Assembly: GCA_037176705.1 (NCBI GenBank)
Contig: CM073889.1
Location: 52,817,596 to 52,881,595 of the forward strand
Reading direction: 5' to 3'
Length of the DNA stretch: 64,000 nt
Origin: Molossus alvarezi
Taxonomy: Eukaryota; Chordata; Mammalia; Chiroptera; Molossidae
Below, in pieces: positions 46,545-60,448 of this stretch (within the stretch, counting starts at the first letter, position 1; the number at the start of each line of letters is the position of its first letter). The position numbers were made by a program, and so were the translations under genes. Below the pieces are notes generated by a model. That model was given only the letters and a program-made list of their open reading frames with translations. It did not search any database and was not told the DNA's origin.

Positions 46545-48480
46545 CTTTCTCTTGTTCCCTACACACAATTACAAGACTTGCTGGTGCAGTCTCAGATATC
46601 CTGAATTATGGGCAAAACTCTGTGAGAGCCAGGGGCAACATTCATTGGTGGCATGTTTAAACTTGGGAAATTGAGTACCTTTGCAAGGAAAGTGTGTAGA
46701 TACATGTTCTAGTAGGAAACTGATGGAATGATTGAATATTTCCATTTTGGGTCAGGAAATGCACAGATCTTGGCCAGAGTCATCTGAAACACTTGAATAT
46801 AGACACTCTCCTCGTGGTGTGGAGAGATCCAGTCTTCTCCTGGAAAGAACAACTAGGACAGGGCACACTGATGTGTAGAATCAAAAGTTATCCCCTTTTG
46901 TGTTCTGTGTTGGTAATGGTTTCCAAGATTGCACAGTTTTCTACAACATTTCTCAAGGCGATACTTGGAATAAGTATGGTTTCTTCTGTAGCAGTTTGTT
47001 TTGCCTAATTCTTAGTCAGACCAGTGAACCAACCTAGGGTCTAGAATGAAATAATGGAAAGATTGATAACTACTGGTGTTACACATGTGCCATTCTTGAA
47101 ACAAAGCAACTGAACACATCTAAAGTGATGTAGTTTAAACATTTGATGTGTACATCCAAGGAGAAATACATGAATGTGAAGACACTGACAATACCTTGGG
47201 TGTTTCACATTGCATTTCTCTGTGAGTTAGAACAAGAGGAGGGTTCTGGAGAAAAGGCACTTGTACAGTTGACCTGGGTATCAATTTCAATTAGCTACCC
47301 ACAAATTATGCCCGGTTTGCGCGGCATAGTTTGCATTGGAGAGTTATCCAGTGTTGCATATAAATGCAGCTGACTGCCTTCTTTCCTATACGACAAGAAA
47401 GTCAATTTGTACGAGAAGAAGAGGTAACTTTTCAACATACTACTTTTCTTCCTTGGATATGAGTTGTTTGCCTGGAAGAGTCTACAAAGCATCTGGATAC
47501 CAAATACAGGCTGCGCTGCAGAATTGAAACATTTTGGTTCGAGCAGTGTTCAGGTCGTGGAAATCTATACCCTATTCAGTTCTACACACATTCTCTCCAT
47601 GCGTTACCAAATGAATCAGAGTCATGCCATGGATCCACGATACATTTCACTGTTTGTGCCGATTTCCGCATTAACATAAGGTGTAGATACCTGTTTTCTG
47701 CAGAGAATTGAATGTAAACCCTTGTCCTCAGTGTGAAATGCTGGAATTAGCCCGTGGAAATGAATGATAACTCCTGAACTTATGCTTAAAATACCCTGTG
47801 ACAAATTCAACCTATTTCTTGATATCTGACAGAATCATCTCCATGATAACAAGGATTCCAAAGAGTTTCAGGCCTTTGAATAATGGTCCTGGATACACAT
47901 GTTTCAAGAGTATTTCCCAGAAGAACCTATGAAAATACAGTGGATAATCAAAGGTGTGCATCACTGGTGTTCGTTCTCTGCAGAATTATATAATTACATT
48001 CAGTTCAAGAGCAGCATGGAAACCTCAATATGGTGTAGTGGCAATTGGACTGTTCAGTGGCTCTCTGTCCTAAAAACAGTGTTCCCATTGACTAACTTCT
48101 TCACATACTGTCTAAATATGGTGAAGAAGATTCTTGGGCTATACCCACTTCACAAAACATGGAACCAACACTGGTGTTCTGTTCTGCAGATTATGTGTTA
48201 GAACAGTTGAAGAAAGTATTGATTCAAGGTAATGTGGCAAGCTAACGTTTGCCTTTGCCCTTAGACATACTTCTCACCAGAGATCGTTTCTAGGAGGGTT
48301 TATACACACCAAGCCGATTCCAAACGAACTGTGTTAGAACTCTGCAGTTCAGTTGAGGAAACTCACTTCCATGAAGCCTAGGGAGTGAGGCCTCTCCAAC
48401 CATAAGCTGTTTTGTTTAAGTACCTAAGAAATATCTGTTTGTTAAGGTGTAATCACACGAAAACCTAGCAGTGCACGTTT
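46545..48480 (+). repeat. Satellite monomer 19 (tandem pair with 20)
   Basis: 1936 bp. Carries TTTGTTTTGCC, ATACCTTGGG, GCATATAAATG, GCATCTGGATAC, CAGAATTGAAAC and TGTTCGTTCTC, all repeated in unit 20. Confidence 0.95.
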
Positions 48481-50416
48481 CTTTCTCTTGTTCCCTACAC
48501 ACAATTACAAGACTTGCTGGTGCAGTCTCAGATATCCTGAATTATGGGCAAAACTCTGTGAGAGCCAGGGGCAACATTCATTGGTGGCATGTTTAAACTT
48601 GGGAAATTGAGTACCTTTGCAAGGAAAGTGTGTAGATACATGTTCTAGTAGGAAACTGATGGAATGATTGAATATTTCCATTTTGGGTCAGGAAATGCAC
48701 AGATCTTGGCCAGAGTCATCTGAAACACTTGAATATAGACACTCTCCTCGTGGTGTGGAGAGATCCAGTCTTCTCCTGGAAAGAACAACTAGGACAGGGC
48801 ACACTGATGTGTAGAATCAAAAGTTATCCCCTTTTGTGTTCTGTGTTGGTAATGGTTTCCAAGATTGCACAGTTTTCTACAACATTTCTCAAGGCGATAC
48901 TTGGAATAAGTATGGTTTCTTCTGTAGCAGTTTGTTTTGCCTAATTCTTAGTCAGACCAGTGAACCAACCTAGGGTCTAGAATGAAATAATGGAAAGATT
49001 GATAACTACTGGTGTTACACATGTGCCATTCTTGAAACAAAGCAACTGAACACATCTAAAGTGATGTAGTTTAAACATTTGATGTGTACATCCAAGGAGA
49101 AATACATGAATGTGAAGACACTGACAATACCTTGGGTGTTTCACATTGCATTTCTCTGTGAGTTAGAACAAGAGGAGGGTTCTGGAGAAAAGGCACTTGT
49201 ACAGTTGACCTGGGTATCAATTTCAATTAGCTACCCACAAATTATGCCCGGTTTGCGCGGCATAGTTTGCATTGGAGAGTTATCCAGTGTTGCATATAAA
49301 TGCAGCTGACTGCCTTCTTTCCTATACGACAAGAAAGTCAATTTGTACGAGAAGAAGAGGTAACTTTTCAACATACTACTTTTCTTCCTTGGATATGAGT
49401 TGTTTGCCTGGAAGAGTCTACAAAGCATCTGGATACCAAATACAGGCTGCGCTGCAGAATTGAAACATTTTGGTTCGAGCAGTGTTCAGGTCGTGGAAAT
49501 CTATACCCTATTCAGTTCTACACACATTCTCTCCATGCGTTACCAAATGAATCAGAGTCATGCCATGGATCCACGATACATTTCACTGTTTGTGCCGATT
49601 TCCGCATTAACATAAGGTGTAGATACCTGTTTTCTGCAGAGAATTGAATGTAAACCCTTGTCCTCAGTGTGAAATGCTGGAATTAGCCCGTGGAAATGAA
49701 TGATAACTCCTGAACTTATGCTTAAAATACCCTGTGACAAATTCAACCTATTTCTTGATATCTGACAGAATCATCTCCATGATAACAAGGATTCCAAAGA
49801 GTTTCAGGCCTTTGAATAATGGTCCTGGATACACATGTTTCAAGAGTATTTCCCAGAAGAACCTATGAAAATACAGTGGATAATCAAAGGTGTGCATCAC
49901 TGGTGTTCGTTCTCTGCAGAATTATATAATTACATTCAGTTCAAGAGCAGCATGGAAACCTCAATATGGTGTAGTGGCAATTGGACTGTTCAGTGGCTCT
50001 CTGTCCTAAAAACAGTGTTCCCATTGACTAACTTCTTCACATACTGTCTAAATATGGTGAAGAAGATTCTTGGGCTATACCCACTTCACAAAACATGGAA
50101 CCAACACCTGTGTTCTGTTCTGCAGATTATGTGTTAGAACAGTTGAGGAAAGTATTGATTCAAGGTAATGTGGCAACCTAACGTTTGCCTATGCCCTTAG
50201 ACATACTTCTCACCAGAGATCGTTTCTAGGAGCGTTTATACACACCAAACCGATTCCAAACGAACTGTGTTAAAACTCTGCAGTTCAGTTGAGGAAACTC
50301 ACTTCCATGAAGCCTAGAGAGTTAGGCTTCTCCAACCATAAGCTGATTTGGTTAAGTACCTAAGAAATGTCTGTTTGTTAAGGTGTAATCACACGAAAAC
50401 CTAGCAGTGCACGTTT
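48481..50416 (+). repeat. Satellite monomer 20 (tandem pair with 19)
   Basis: 1936 bp. Matches unit 19 until about 50100, then switches to CAACACCTGTG, GTTAAAACTC and GAGAGTTAGGC, shared with unit 22. Confidence 0.95.
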
Positions 50417-52351
50417 CTTTCTCTAGTTCCCTACACACAATTACAAGACTTGCTGGTGCAGTCTCAGATATCCTGAATTATGGGCAAAACTCTGTGAGAG
50501 CCAGGGGCAACATTCATTGGTGGCATGTTTAAACTTGGGAAATTGAGTACCTTTGCAAGGAAAGTGTGTAGATACATGTTCTAGTAGGAAACTGATGGAA
50601 TGATTGAATATTTCCATTTTGGGTCAGAAAATGCACAGATCTTGGCAAGAGTCATGTGAAACACTTGAATATAGACACTCTCCTCGTGGTGTGGAGAGAT
50701 CCAGTCTTCTCCTGGAAAGAACAACTAGGACAGGGCACACTGATGTGTAGAATCAAAAGTTATCCCCTTTTGTGTTCTGTGTTGTTAATGGTTTCCAAGA
50801 TTGCATAGTTTTCAACAACATTTCTCAAGGCGATACTTGGAATAAGTATGGTTTCTTCTGTAGCTGTTTGTTTCGCCTAATTCTTAGTCAGAACAGTGAA
50901 CCAACCTAGGGTCTCGAATGAAATAATGGAAAGATTGATAACTACTGGTGTTACACATGTGCCATTCTTGAAACAAAGCAACTGAACACATCTAAAGTGA
51001 TGTAGTTTAAACATTTGATGTGTACATCCAAGGAGAAATACATGAATGTGAAGACACTGACAATACCATGGGTGTTTCACATTGCATTTCTCTGTGAGAA
51101 AGAACAAGACGAGGGTCTGGAGAAAAGGCACTTGTACAGTTGACCTGGGTATCAATTTCAATTAGCTACCCACAAATTAGGCCCGGTTTGCGCGGCATAG
51201 TTTGCATTGGAGAGTTATCCAGTGTTGCATGTAAATGCAGCTGACTGCCTTCTTTCCTATACGACAAGAAAGTCAATTTGTACGAGAAGAAGAGGTAAGT
51301 TTTCAACATACTACTTTTCTTCCTTGGATATGAGTTGTTTGCCTGGAAGAGTCTACAAAGCATCTCGATACCAAATACAGGCTGCGCTGCAGAAATGAAA
51401 CATTTTGGTTAGAGCAGTGTTCAGGTCGTGGAAATCTATACCCTATTCAGTTCTGCACACATTCTCTCCATGCGTTACCAAATGAATCAGAGTCATGCCA
51501 TGGATCCACGATACATTTCACTGTTTGTGCCGATTTCCGCATTAACATAAGGTGTAGATACCTGTTTTCTGCAGAGAATTGAATGTAAACCCTTGTCCTC
51601 AGTGTGAAATGCTGGAATTAGCCCGTGGAAATGAATGATAACTCCCGAACTTATGCTTAAAATACCCTGTGACAAATTCAACCTATTTCTTGATATCTGA
51701 CAGAATCATCTCCATGATAACAAGGATTCCAAAGAGTTTCAGGCCTTTGAATAATGGTCCTGGATACACATGTTTCAAGAGTATTTCCCAGAAGAACCTA
51801 TGAAAATACAGTGGATAATCAAAGGTGTGCATCACTGGTGTTCTTTCTCTGCAGAATTATATAATTACATTCAGTTCAAGAGCAGCATGGAAACCTCAAT
51901 ATGGTGTAGTGGCAATTGGACTGTTCAGTGGCTCTCTGTCCTAAAAACAGTGTTCCCATTGACTAACTTCTTCACATACTGTCTAAATATGGTGAAGAAG
52001 ATTCTTGGGCTATACCCACTTCACAAAACATGGAACCAACACTGGTGTTCTGTTCTGCAGATTATGTGTTAGAACAGTTGAAGAAAGTATTGATTCAAGG
52101 TAATGTGGCAAGCTAACGTTTGCCTTTGCCCTTAGACATACTTCTCACCAGAGATCGTTTCTAGGAGGGTTTATACACACCAAGCCGATTCCAAACGAAC
52201 TGTGTTAGAACTCTGCAGTTCAGTTGAAGAAACTCACTTCCATGAAGCCTAGGGAGTGAGGCCTCTCCAACCATAAGCAGTTTTGTTTTAGTACCTAAGA
52301 AATGTCTGTTTGTTAAGGTGTAATCACACGAAAACCTAGCAGTGCACGTTT
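50417..52351 (+). repeat. Satellite monomer 21
   Basis: 1935 bp. GGTCAGAAAATG, GTTGTTAATGG, GTCTCGAATG, GACGAGGGTCTGG and GGTAAGTTTTC are shared with unit 23. GAGAAAGAAC and AATTAGGCCCGG are private. Confidence 0.95.
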
Positions 52352-54286
52352 CTTTCTCTTGTTCCCTACACACAATTACAAGACTTGCTGGTGCAGTCTC
52401 AGATATCCTGAATTATGGGCAAAACTCTGTGAGAGCCAGGGGCAACATTCATTGGTGGCATGTTTAAACTTGGGAAATTGAGTACCTTTGCAAGGAAAGT
52501 GTGTAGATACATGTTCTAGTAGGAAACTGAAGGAATGATTGAATATTTCCATTTTGGGTCATTAAATGCACAGATCATGGCCAGAGTCATCTGAAACACT
52601 TGAATATAGACACTCTCCTCGTGGTGTGGAGAGATCCAGTCTTCTCCTGGAAAGAACAACTAGGACAGGGCACACTGATGTGTAGAATCAAAAGTTATCC
52701 CCTTTTGTGTTCTGTGTTGGTAATGGTTTCCAAGATTGCACAGTTTTCTACAACATTTCTCAAGGCGATACTTGGAATAAGTATGGTTTCTTCTGTAGCA
52801 GTTTGTTTTGCCTAATTCTTAGTCAGAACAGTGAACCAACCTAGGGTCTAGAATGAAATAATGGAAAGATTGATAACTACTGGTGTTACACATGTGCCAT
52901 TCTTGAAACAAAGCAACTGAACACATCTAAAGTGATGTAGTTTAAACATTTGATGTGTACATCCAAGGAGAAATACATGAATGTGAAGACACTGACAATA
53001 CCTTGGGTGTTTCACATTGCATTTCTCTGTGAGTTAGAACAAGAGGAGGGTTCTGGAGAAAAGGCACTTGTACAGTTGACCTGGGTATCAATTTCAATTA
53101 GCTACCCACAAATTATGCCCGGTTTGCGCGGCATAGTTTGCATTGGAGAGTTATCCAGTGTTGCATATAAATGCAGCTGACTGCCTTCTTTCCTATATGA
53201 CAAGAAAGTCAATTTGTACGAGAAGAAGAGGTAACTTTTCAACATACTACTTTTCTTCCTTGGATATGAGTTGTTTGCCTGGAAGAGTCTACAAAGCATC
53301 TGGATACCAAATACAGGCTGCGCTGCAGAAATGAAACATTTTGGTTAGAGCAGTGTTCAGGTCGTGGAAATCTATACCCTATTCAGTTCTACACACATTC
53401 TCTCCATGCGTTACCAAATGAATCAGAGTCATGCCATGGATCCACGATACATTTCACTGTTTGTGCCGATTTCCGCATTAACATAAGGTGTAGATACCTG
53501 TTTTCTGCAGAGAATTGAATGTAAACCCTTGTCCTCAGTGTGAAATGCTGGAATTAGCCTGTGGAAATGAATGATAACTCCTGAACTTATGCTTAAAATA
53601 CCCTGTGACAAATTCAACCTATTTCTTGATATCTGACAGAATCATCTCCATGATAACAAGGATTGCAAAGAGTTTCAGGCCTTTGAATAATGGTCCTGGA
53701 TACACATGTTTCAAGAGTATTTCCCAGAAGAACCTATGAAAATACAGTGGATAATCAAAGGTGTGCATCACTGGTGTTCTTTCTCTGCAGAATTATATAA
53801 TTACATTCAGTTCAAGAGCAGCATGGAAACCTCAATATGGTGTAGTGGCAATTGGACTGTTCAGTGGCTCTCTGTCCTAAAAACAGTGTTCCCATTGACT
53901 AACTTCTTCACATACTGTCTAAATATGGTGAAGAAGATTCTTGGGCTATACCACTTCACAAAACATGGAACCAACACCTGTGTTCTGTTCTGCAGATTAT
54001 GTGTTAGAACAGTTGAGGAAAGTATTGATTCAAGGTAATGTGGCAACCTAACGTTTGCCTATGCCCTTAGACATACTTCTCACCAGAGATCGTTTCTAGG
54101 AGCGTTTATACACACCAAACCGATTCCAAACGAACTGTGTTAAAACTCTGCAGTTCAGTTGAGGAAACTCACTTCCATGAAGCCTAGAGAGTTAGGCTTC
54201 TCCAACAATAAGCTGTTTTGGTTAAGTACCTAAGAAATGTCTGTTTGTTAAGGTGTAATCACACGAAAACCTAGCAGTGCACGTTT
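52352..54286 (+). repeat. Satellite monomer 22
   Basis: 1935 bp. Related to unit 20. Private GGTCATTAAATG, GATCATGGCC, TATATGACAAG and a one-base loss (CTATACCACTT near 53947) that shifts the frame of the longest monomer ORF. Confidence 0.95.
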
Positions 54287-56221
54287 CTTTCTCTTGTTCC
54301 CTACCCAAAATTACAAGACTTGCTGGTGCAGTCTCAGATATCCTGAATTATGGGCAAAACTCTTTGAGAGCCAGGGGCAACATTCATTGGTGGCATGTTT
54401 AAACTTGGGAAATTGAGAACCTTTGCAAGGAAAGTGTGTAGATACATGTTCTAGTAGGAAACTGATGGAATGATTGAATATTTCCATTTTGGGTCAGAAA
54501 ATGCACAGATCTTGGCAAGAGTCATGTGAAACACTTGAATATAGACACTCTCCTCGTGGTGTGGAGAGATCCAGTCTTCTCATGGAAAGAACAACTAGGA
54601 CAGGGCACACTGATGTGTAGAATCAAAATTTATCCCCTTTTGTGTTCTGTGTTGTTAATGGTTTCCAAGATTGCATAGTTTTCAACAACATTTCTCAAGG
54701 CGATACTTGGAATAAGTATGGTTTCTTCTGTAGCTGTTTGTTTCGCCTAATTCTTAGTCAGAACAGTGAACCAACCTAGGGTCTCGAATGAAATAATGGA
54801 AAGATTGATAACTACTGGTGTTACACATGTGCCATTCTTGAAACAAAGCAACTGAACACATCTAAAGTGATGTAGTTTAAACATTTGATGTGTACATCCA
54901 AGGAGAAATACATGAATGTGAAGACACTGACAATACCATGGGTGTTTCACATTGCATTTCTCTGTGAGTTAGAACAAGACGAGGGTCTGGAGAAAAGGCA
55001 CTTGTACAGTTGACCTGGGTATCAATTTCAATTAGCTACCCACAAATTACGCCCGGTTTGCGCGGCATAGTTTGCATTGGAGAGTTATCCAGTGTTGCAT
55101 GTAAATGCAGCTGACTGCCTTCTTTCCTATACGACAAGAAAGTCAATTTGTACGAGAAGAATAGGTAAGTTTTCAACATACTACTTTTCTTCCTTGGATA
55201 TGAGTTGTTTGCCTGGAAGAGTCTACAAAGCCTCTCGATACCAAATACAGGCTGCGCTGCAGAAATGAAACATTTTGGTTAGAGCAGTGTTCAGGTCGTG
55301 GAAATCTATACCCTATTCAGTTCTACACACATTCTCTCCATGCGTTACCAAATGAATCAGAGTCATGCCATGGATCCACGATACATTTCACTGTTTGTGC
55401 CGATTTCCGCATTAACATAAGGTGTAGATACCTGTTTTCTGCAGAGAATTGAATGTAAACCCTTGTCCTCAGTGTGAAATGCTGGAATTAGCCCGTGGAA
55501 ATGAATGATAACTCCCGAACTTATGCTTAAAATACCCTGTGACAAATTCAACCTATTTCTTGATATCTGACAGAATCATCTCCATTATAACAAGGATTCC
55601 AAAGAGTTTCAGGCCTTTGAATAATGGTCCTGGATACACATGTTTCAAGAGTATTTCCCAGAAGAACCTATGAAAATACAGTGGATAATCAAAGGTGTGC
55701 ATCACTGGTGTTCTTTCTCTGCAGAATTATATAATTACATTCAGTTCAAGAGCAGCATGGAAACCTCAATATGGTGTAGTGGCAATTGGACTGTTCAGTG
55801 GCTCTCTGTCCTAAAAACAGTGTTTCCATTGACTAACTTCTTCACATACTGTCTAAATATGGTGAAGAAGATTCTTGGGCTATACCCACTTCACAAAACA
55901 TGGAACCAACACTGGTGTTCTGTTCTGCAGATTATGTGTTAGAACAGTTGAAGAAAGTATTGATTCAAGGTAATGTGGCAAGCTAACGTTTGCCTTTGCC
56001 CTTAGACATACTTCTCACCAGAGATCGTTTCTAGGAGGGTTTATACACACCAAGCCGATTCCAAACGAACTGTGTTAGAACTCTGCAGTTCAGTTGAGGA
56101 AACTCACTTCCATGAAGCCTAGGGAGTGAGGCCTCTCCAACCATAAGCTGTTTTGGTTAAGTACCTAAGAAATGTCTGTTTGTTAATGTGTAATCACACG
56201 AAAACCTAGCAGTGCACGTTT
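54287..56221 (+). repeat. Satellite monomer 23
   Basis: 1935 bp. Partner of unit 21 at 3,870 bp. Private CCTACCCAAAATT, GAGAACCTTT, CTCATGGAAAG, AAAATTTATCC, GAATAGGTAAG and GCCTCTCG. Confidence 0.95.
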
Positions 56222-58156
56222 CTTTCTCTAGTTCCCTACACACAATTACAAGACTTGCTGGTGCAGTCTCAGATATCCTGAATTATGGGCAAAACTCTGT
56301 GAGAGCCAGGGGCAACATTCATTGGTGGCATGTTTAAACTTGGGAAATTGAGTACCTTTGCAAGGAAAGTGTGTAGATACATGTTCTAGTAGGAAACTGA
56401 TGGAATGATTGAATATTTCCATTTTGGGTCAGAAAATGCACAGATCTTGGCAAGAGTCATGTGAAACACTTGAATATAGACACTCTCCTCGTGGTGTGGA
56501 AAGATCCAGTCTTCTCCTGGAAAGAACAACTAGGACAGGGCACACTGATGTGTAGAATCAAAAGTTATCCCCTTTTGTGTTCTGTGTTGTTAATGGTTTC
56601 CAAGATTTCATAGTTTTCAACAACATTTCTCAAAGCGATACTTGGAATAAGTATGGTTTCTTCTGTAGCTGTTTGTTTCGCCTAATTCTTAGTCAGAACA
56701 GTGAACTAACCTAGGGTCTAGAATGAAATAATGGAAAGATTGATAACTGCTGGTGTTACACATGTGCCATTCTTGAAACAAAGCAACTGAACACATCTAA
56801 AGTGATGTAGTTTAAACATTTGATGTGTACATCCAAGGAGAAATACATGAATGTGAAGACACTGACAATACCATGGGTGTTTCACATTGCATTTCTCTGT
56901 GAGTTAGAACAAGAGGAGGGTTCTGGAGAAAAGGCACTTGTACAGTTGACCTGGGTATCAATTTCAATTAGCTACCCACAAATTACGCCCGGTTTGCGCG
57001 GCATAGTTTGCATTGGAGAGTTATCCAGTGTTGCATGTAAATGCAGCTGACTGCCTTCTTTCCTATACGACAAGAAAGTCAATTTGTACGAGAAGAAGAG
57101 GTAACTTTTCAACATACTACTTTTCTTCCTTGGATATGAGTTGTTTGCCTGGAAGAGTGTACAAAGCATCTCGATACCAAATACAGGCTGCGCTGCAGAA
57201 ATGAAACATTTTGGTTAGAGCAGTGTTCAGGTCGTGGAAATCTATACCCTATTCAGTTCTACACACATTCTCTCCATGCGTTACCAAATGAATCAGAGTC
57301 ATGCCATGGATCCACGATACATTTCACTGTTTGTGCCGATTTCCACATTAACATAAGGTGTAGATACCTGTTTTCTGCAGAGAATTGAATGTAAACCCTT
57401 GTCCTCAGTGTGAAATGCTGGAATTAGTCGTGGAAATGAATGATAACTCCTGAACTTACGCTTAAAATACCCTGTGACAAATTCAACCTATTTCTTGATA
57501 TCTGACAGAATCATCTCCATGATAACAAGGATTCCAAAGAGTTTCAGGCCTTTGAATAATGGTCCTGGATACACATGTTTCAAGAGTATTTCCCAGAAGA
57601 ACCTATGAAAATACAGTGGATAATCAAAGGTGTGCATCACTGGTGTTCTTTCTCTGCAGAATTATATAATTACATTCAGTTCAAGAGCAGCATGGAAACC
57701 TCAATATGGTGTAGTGGCAATTGGACTGTTCAGTGGCTCTCTGTCCTAAAAACAGTGTTCCCATTGACTAACTTCTTCACATACTGTCTAAATATGGTGA
57801 AGAAGATTCTTGGGCTATACCCACTTCACAAAACATGGAACCAACACCTGTGTTCTGTTCTGCAGATTATGTGTTAGAACAGTTGAGGAAAGTATTGATT
57901 CAAGGTAATGTGGCAACCTAACGTTTGCCTATGCCCTTAGACATACTTCTCACCAGAGATCGTTTCTAGGAGCGTTTATACACACCAAACCGATTCCAAA
58001 CGAACTGTGTTAAAACTCTGCAGTTCAGTTGAGGAAACTCACTTCCATGAAGCCTAGAGAGTGAGGCTTCTCCAACCATAAGCTGTTTTGGTTAAGTACC
58101 TAAGAAATGTCTGTTTGTTAAGGTGTAATCACACGAAAACCTAGCAGTGCACGTTT
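56222..58156 (+). repeat. Satellite monomer 24
   Basis: 1935 bp. GATTTCATAG and CAAAGCGATAC are shared with unit 25. Private GGAAAGATCC, AACTGCTGG, GAACTAACC and one base lost at AATTAGTCGTGG near 57423. Confidence 0.95.
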
Positions 58157-60092
58157 CTTTCTCTAGTTCCCTACACACAATTACAAGACTTGCTGGTGCA
58201 GTCTCAGATATCCTGAATTATGGGCAAAACTCTGTGAGAGCCAGGGGCAACATTCATTGGTGGCATGTTTAAACTTGGGAAATTGAGTACCTTAGCAAAG
58301 GAAAGTGTGTAGATACATGTTCTAGTAGGAAACTGATGGAATGATTGAATATTTCCATTTTGGGTCAGAAAATGCACAGATCTTGGCAAGAGTCATGTGA
58401 AACACTTGAATATAGACACTCTCCTCGTGGTGTGGAGAGATCCAGTCTTCTCCTGGAAAGAACAACTAGGACAGGGCACACTGATGTGTAGAATCAAAAG
58501 TTATCCCCTTTTGTGTTCTGTGTTGTTAATGGTTTCCAAGATTTCATAGTTTTCAACAACATTTCTCAAAGCGATACTTGGAATAAGTATGGTTTCTTCT
58601 GTAGCTGTTTGTTTCGCCTAATTCTTAGTCAGAACAGTGAACCAACCTAGGGTCTAGAATGAAATAATGGAAAGATTGATAACTACTGGTGTTACACATG
58701 TGCCATTCTTGAAACAAAGCAACTGAACACATCTAAAGTGATGTAGTTTAAACATTTGATGTGTACATCCAAGGAGAAATACATGAATGTGAAGACACTG
58801 ACAATACCATGGGTGTTTCACATTGCATTTCTCTGTGAGTTAGAACAAGAGGAGGGTTCTGGAGAAAAGGCACTTGTACAGTTGACCTGGATATCAATTT
58901 CAATTAGCAACCCACAAATTACGCCCGGTTTGCGCGGCATAGTTTGCATTGGAGAGTTATCCAGTGTTGCATGTAAATGCAGCTGACTGCCTTCTTTCCT
59001 ATACGACAAGAAAGTCAATTTGTACGAGAAGAAGAGGTAACTTTTCAACATACTACTTTTCTTCCTTGGATATGAGTTGTTTGCCTGGAAGAGTCTACAA
59101 AGCATCTCGATACCAAATACAGGCTGCGCTGCAGAAATGAAACATTTTGGTTAGAGCAGTGTTCAGGTCGTGGAAATCTATACCCTATTCAGTTCTACAC
59201 ACATTCTCTCCATGCGTTACCAAATGAATCAGAGTCATGCCATGGATCCATGATTCATTTCACTGTTTGTGCCGATTTCCACATTAACATAAGGTGTAGA
59301 TACCTGTTTTCTGCAGAGAATTGAATGTAAACCCTTGTCCTCAGTGTGAAATGCTGGAATTATCCCGTGGAAATGAATGATAACTCCCGAACTTATGCTT
59401 AAAATACCCTGTGACAAATTCAACCTATTTCTTGATATCTGACAGAATCATCTCCATTATAACAAGGATTCCAAAGAGTATCAGGCCTTTGAATAATGGT
59501 CCTGGATTCACATGTTTCAAGAGTATTTCCCAGAAGAACCTATGAAAGTACAGTGGATAATCAAAGGTGTGCATCACTGGTGTTTTTTCTCTGCCGAATT
59601 ATATAATTACATTCAGTTCAAGAGCAGCATGGAAACCTCAATATGGTGTAGTGGCAATTGGACTGTTCAGTGGCTCTCTGTCCTAAAAACAGTGTTCCCA
59701 TTGACTAAATCTTCACATACTGTCTAAATATGGTGAAGAAGATTCTTGGGCTATACCCACTTCACAAAACATGGAACCAACACTGGTGTTCTGTTCTGCA
59801 GATTATGTGTTAGAACAGTTGAGGAAAGTATAGATTCAAGGTAATTTGGCAACCTAACGTTTGCCTATGCCCTTAGACATACTTCTCACCAGAGATCGTT
59901 TCTAGGAGGGTTTATACACACCAAACCGATTCCAAACGAACTGTGTTAGAACTCTGCAGTTCAGTTGAGGAAACTCACTTCCATGAAGCCTAGGGAGTGA
60001 GGCCTCTCCAACCATAAGCTGTTTTGGTTAAGTACCTAAGAAATGTCTGTTTGTTAAGGTGTAATCACACGAAAACCTAGCAGTGCACGTTT
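58157..60092 (+). repeat. Satellite monomer 25
   Basis: 1936 bp from an extra base at CTTAGCAAAGG near 58292 and a one-base loss at GACTAAATCTTC near 59703; the loss truncates the longest monomer ORF. Also private ATGATTCATTTC, CTGCCGAATT and GTATAGATTC. Confidence 0.95.
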
Positions 60093-60429
60093 CTTTCTCT
60101 TGTTCCCTACACACAATTACAAGACTTGCTGGTGCAGTCTCAGATATGCTGAATTATGGGCAAAACTCTGTGAGAGCCAGGGACAACATTGATTGGTGGC
60201 ATGTTTAAACTTGGGAAATTGAGTACCTTTGCAAGGAAAGTGTGTAGATACATGTTCTAGTAGGAAACTGATGGAATGATTGAATATTTCCATTTTGGGT
60301 CAGGAAATGCACAGATCTTGGCCAGAGTCATGTGAAACACTTGAATATAGACACTCTCCTCGTGGTGTGGAGAGATCCAGTCTTCTCCTGGAAAGAACAA
60401 CTGGACAGGGCACACTGATGTGTAGAATC

Positions 60430-60447
60430 AAAAGTTATCCCCTTTTG
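60430..60447. repeat. Target-site duplication of L1-3, 5' side
   Basis: AAAAGTTATCCCCTTTTG, present once in intact monomers between GAATC and TGTTCTGTG. The implied nick is TTTT/GA. Confidence 0.95.
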
Positions 60448-60448
60448 G

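Larger units (their letters stand above)
36300..46620 (+). repeat. Duplicated L1-bearing satellite block, copy 2
   Basis: Partner of the block at 22.7-33.0 kb. The offset of 13,608 bp equals four monomers plus the 5.87-kb L1 with its target duplication, so the exchange kept the array in register. I saw three substitutions in the 2.6 kb to the right of the L1 and two inside the L1. Confidence 0.85.
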
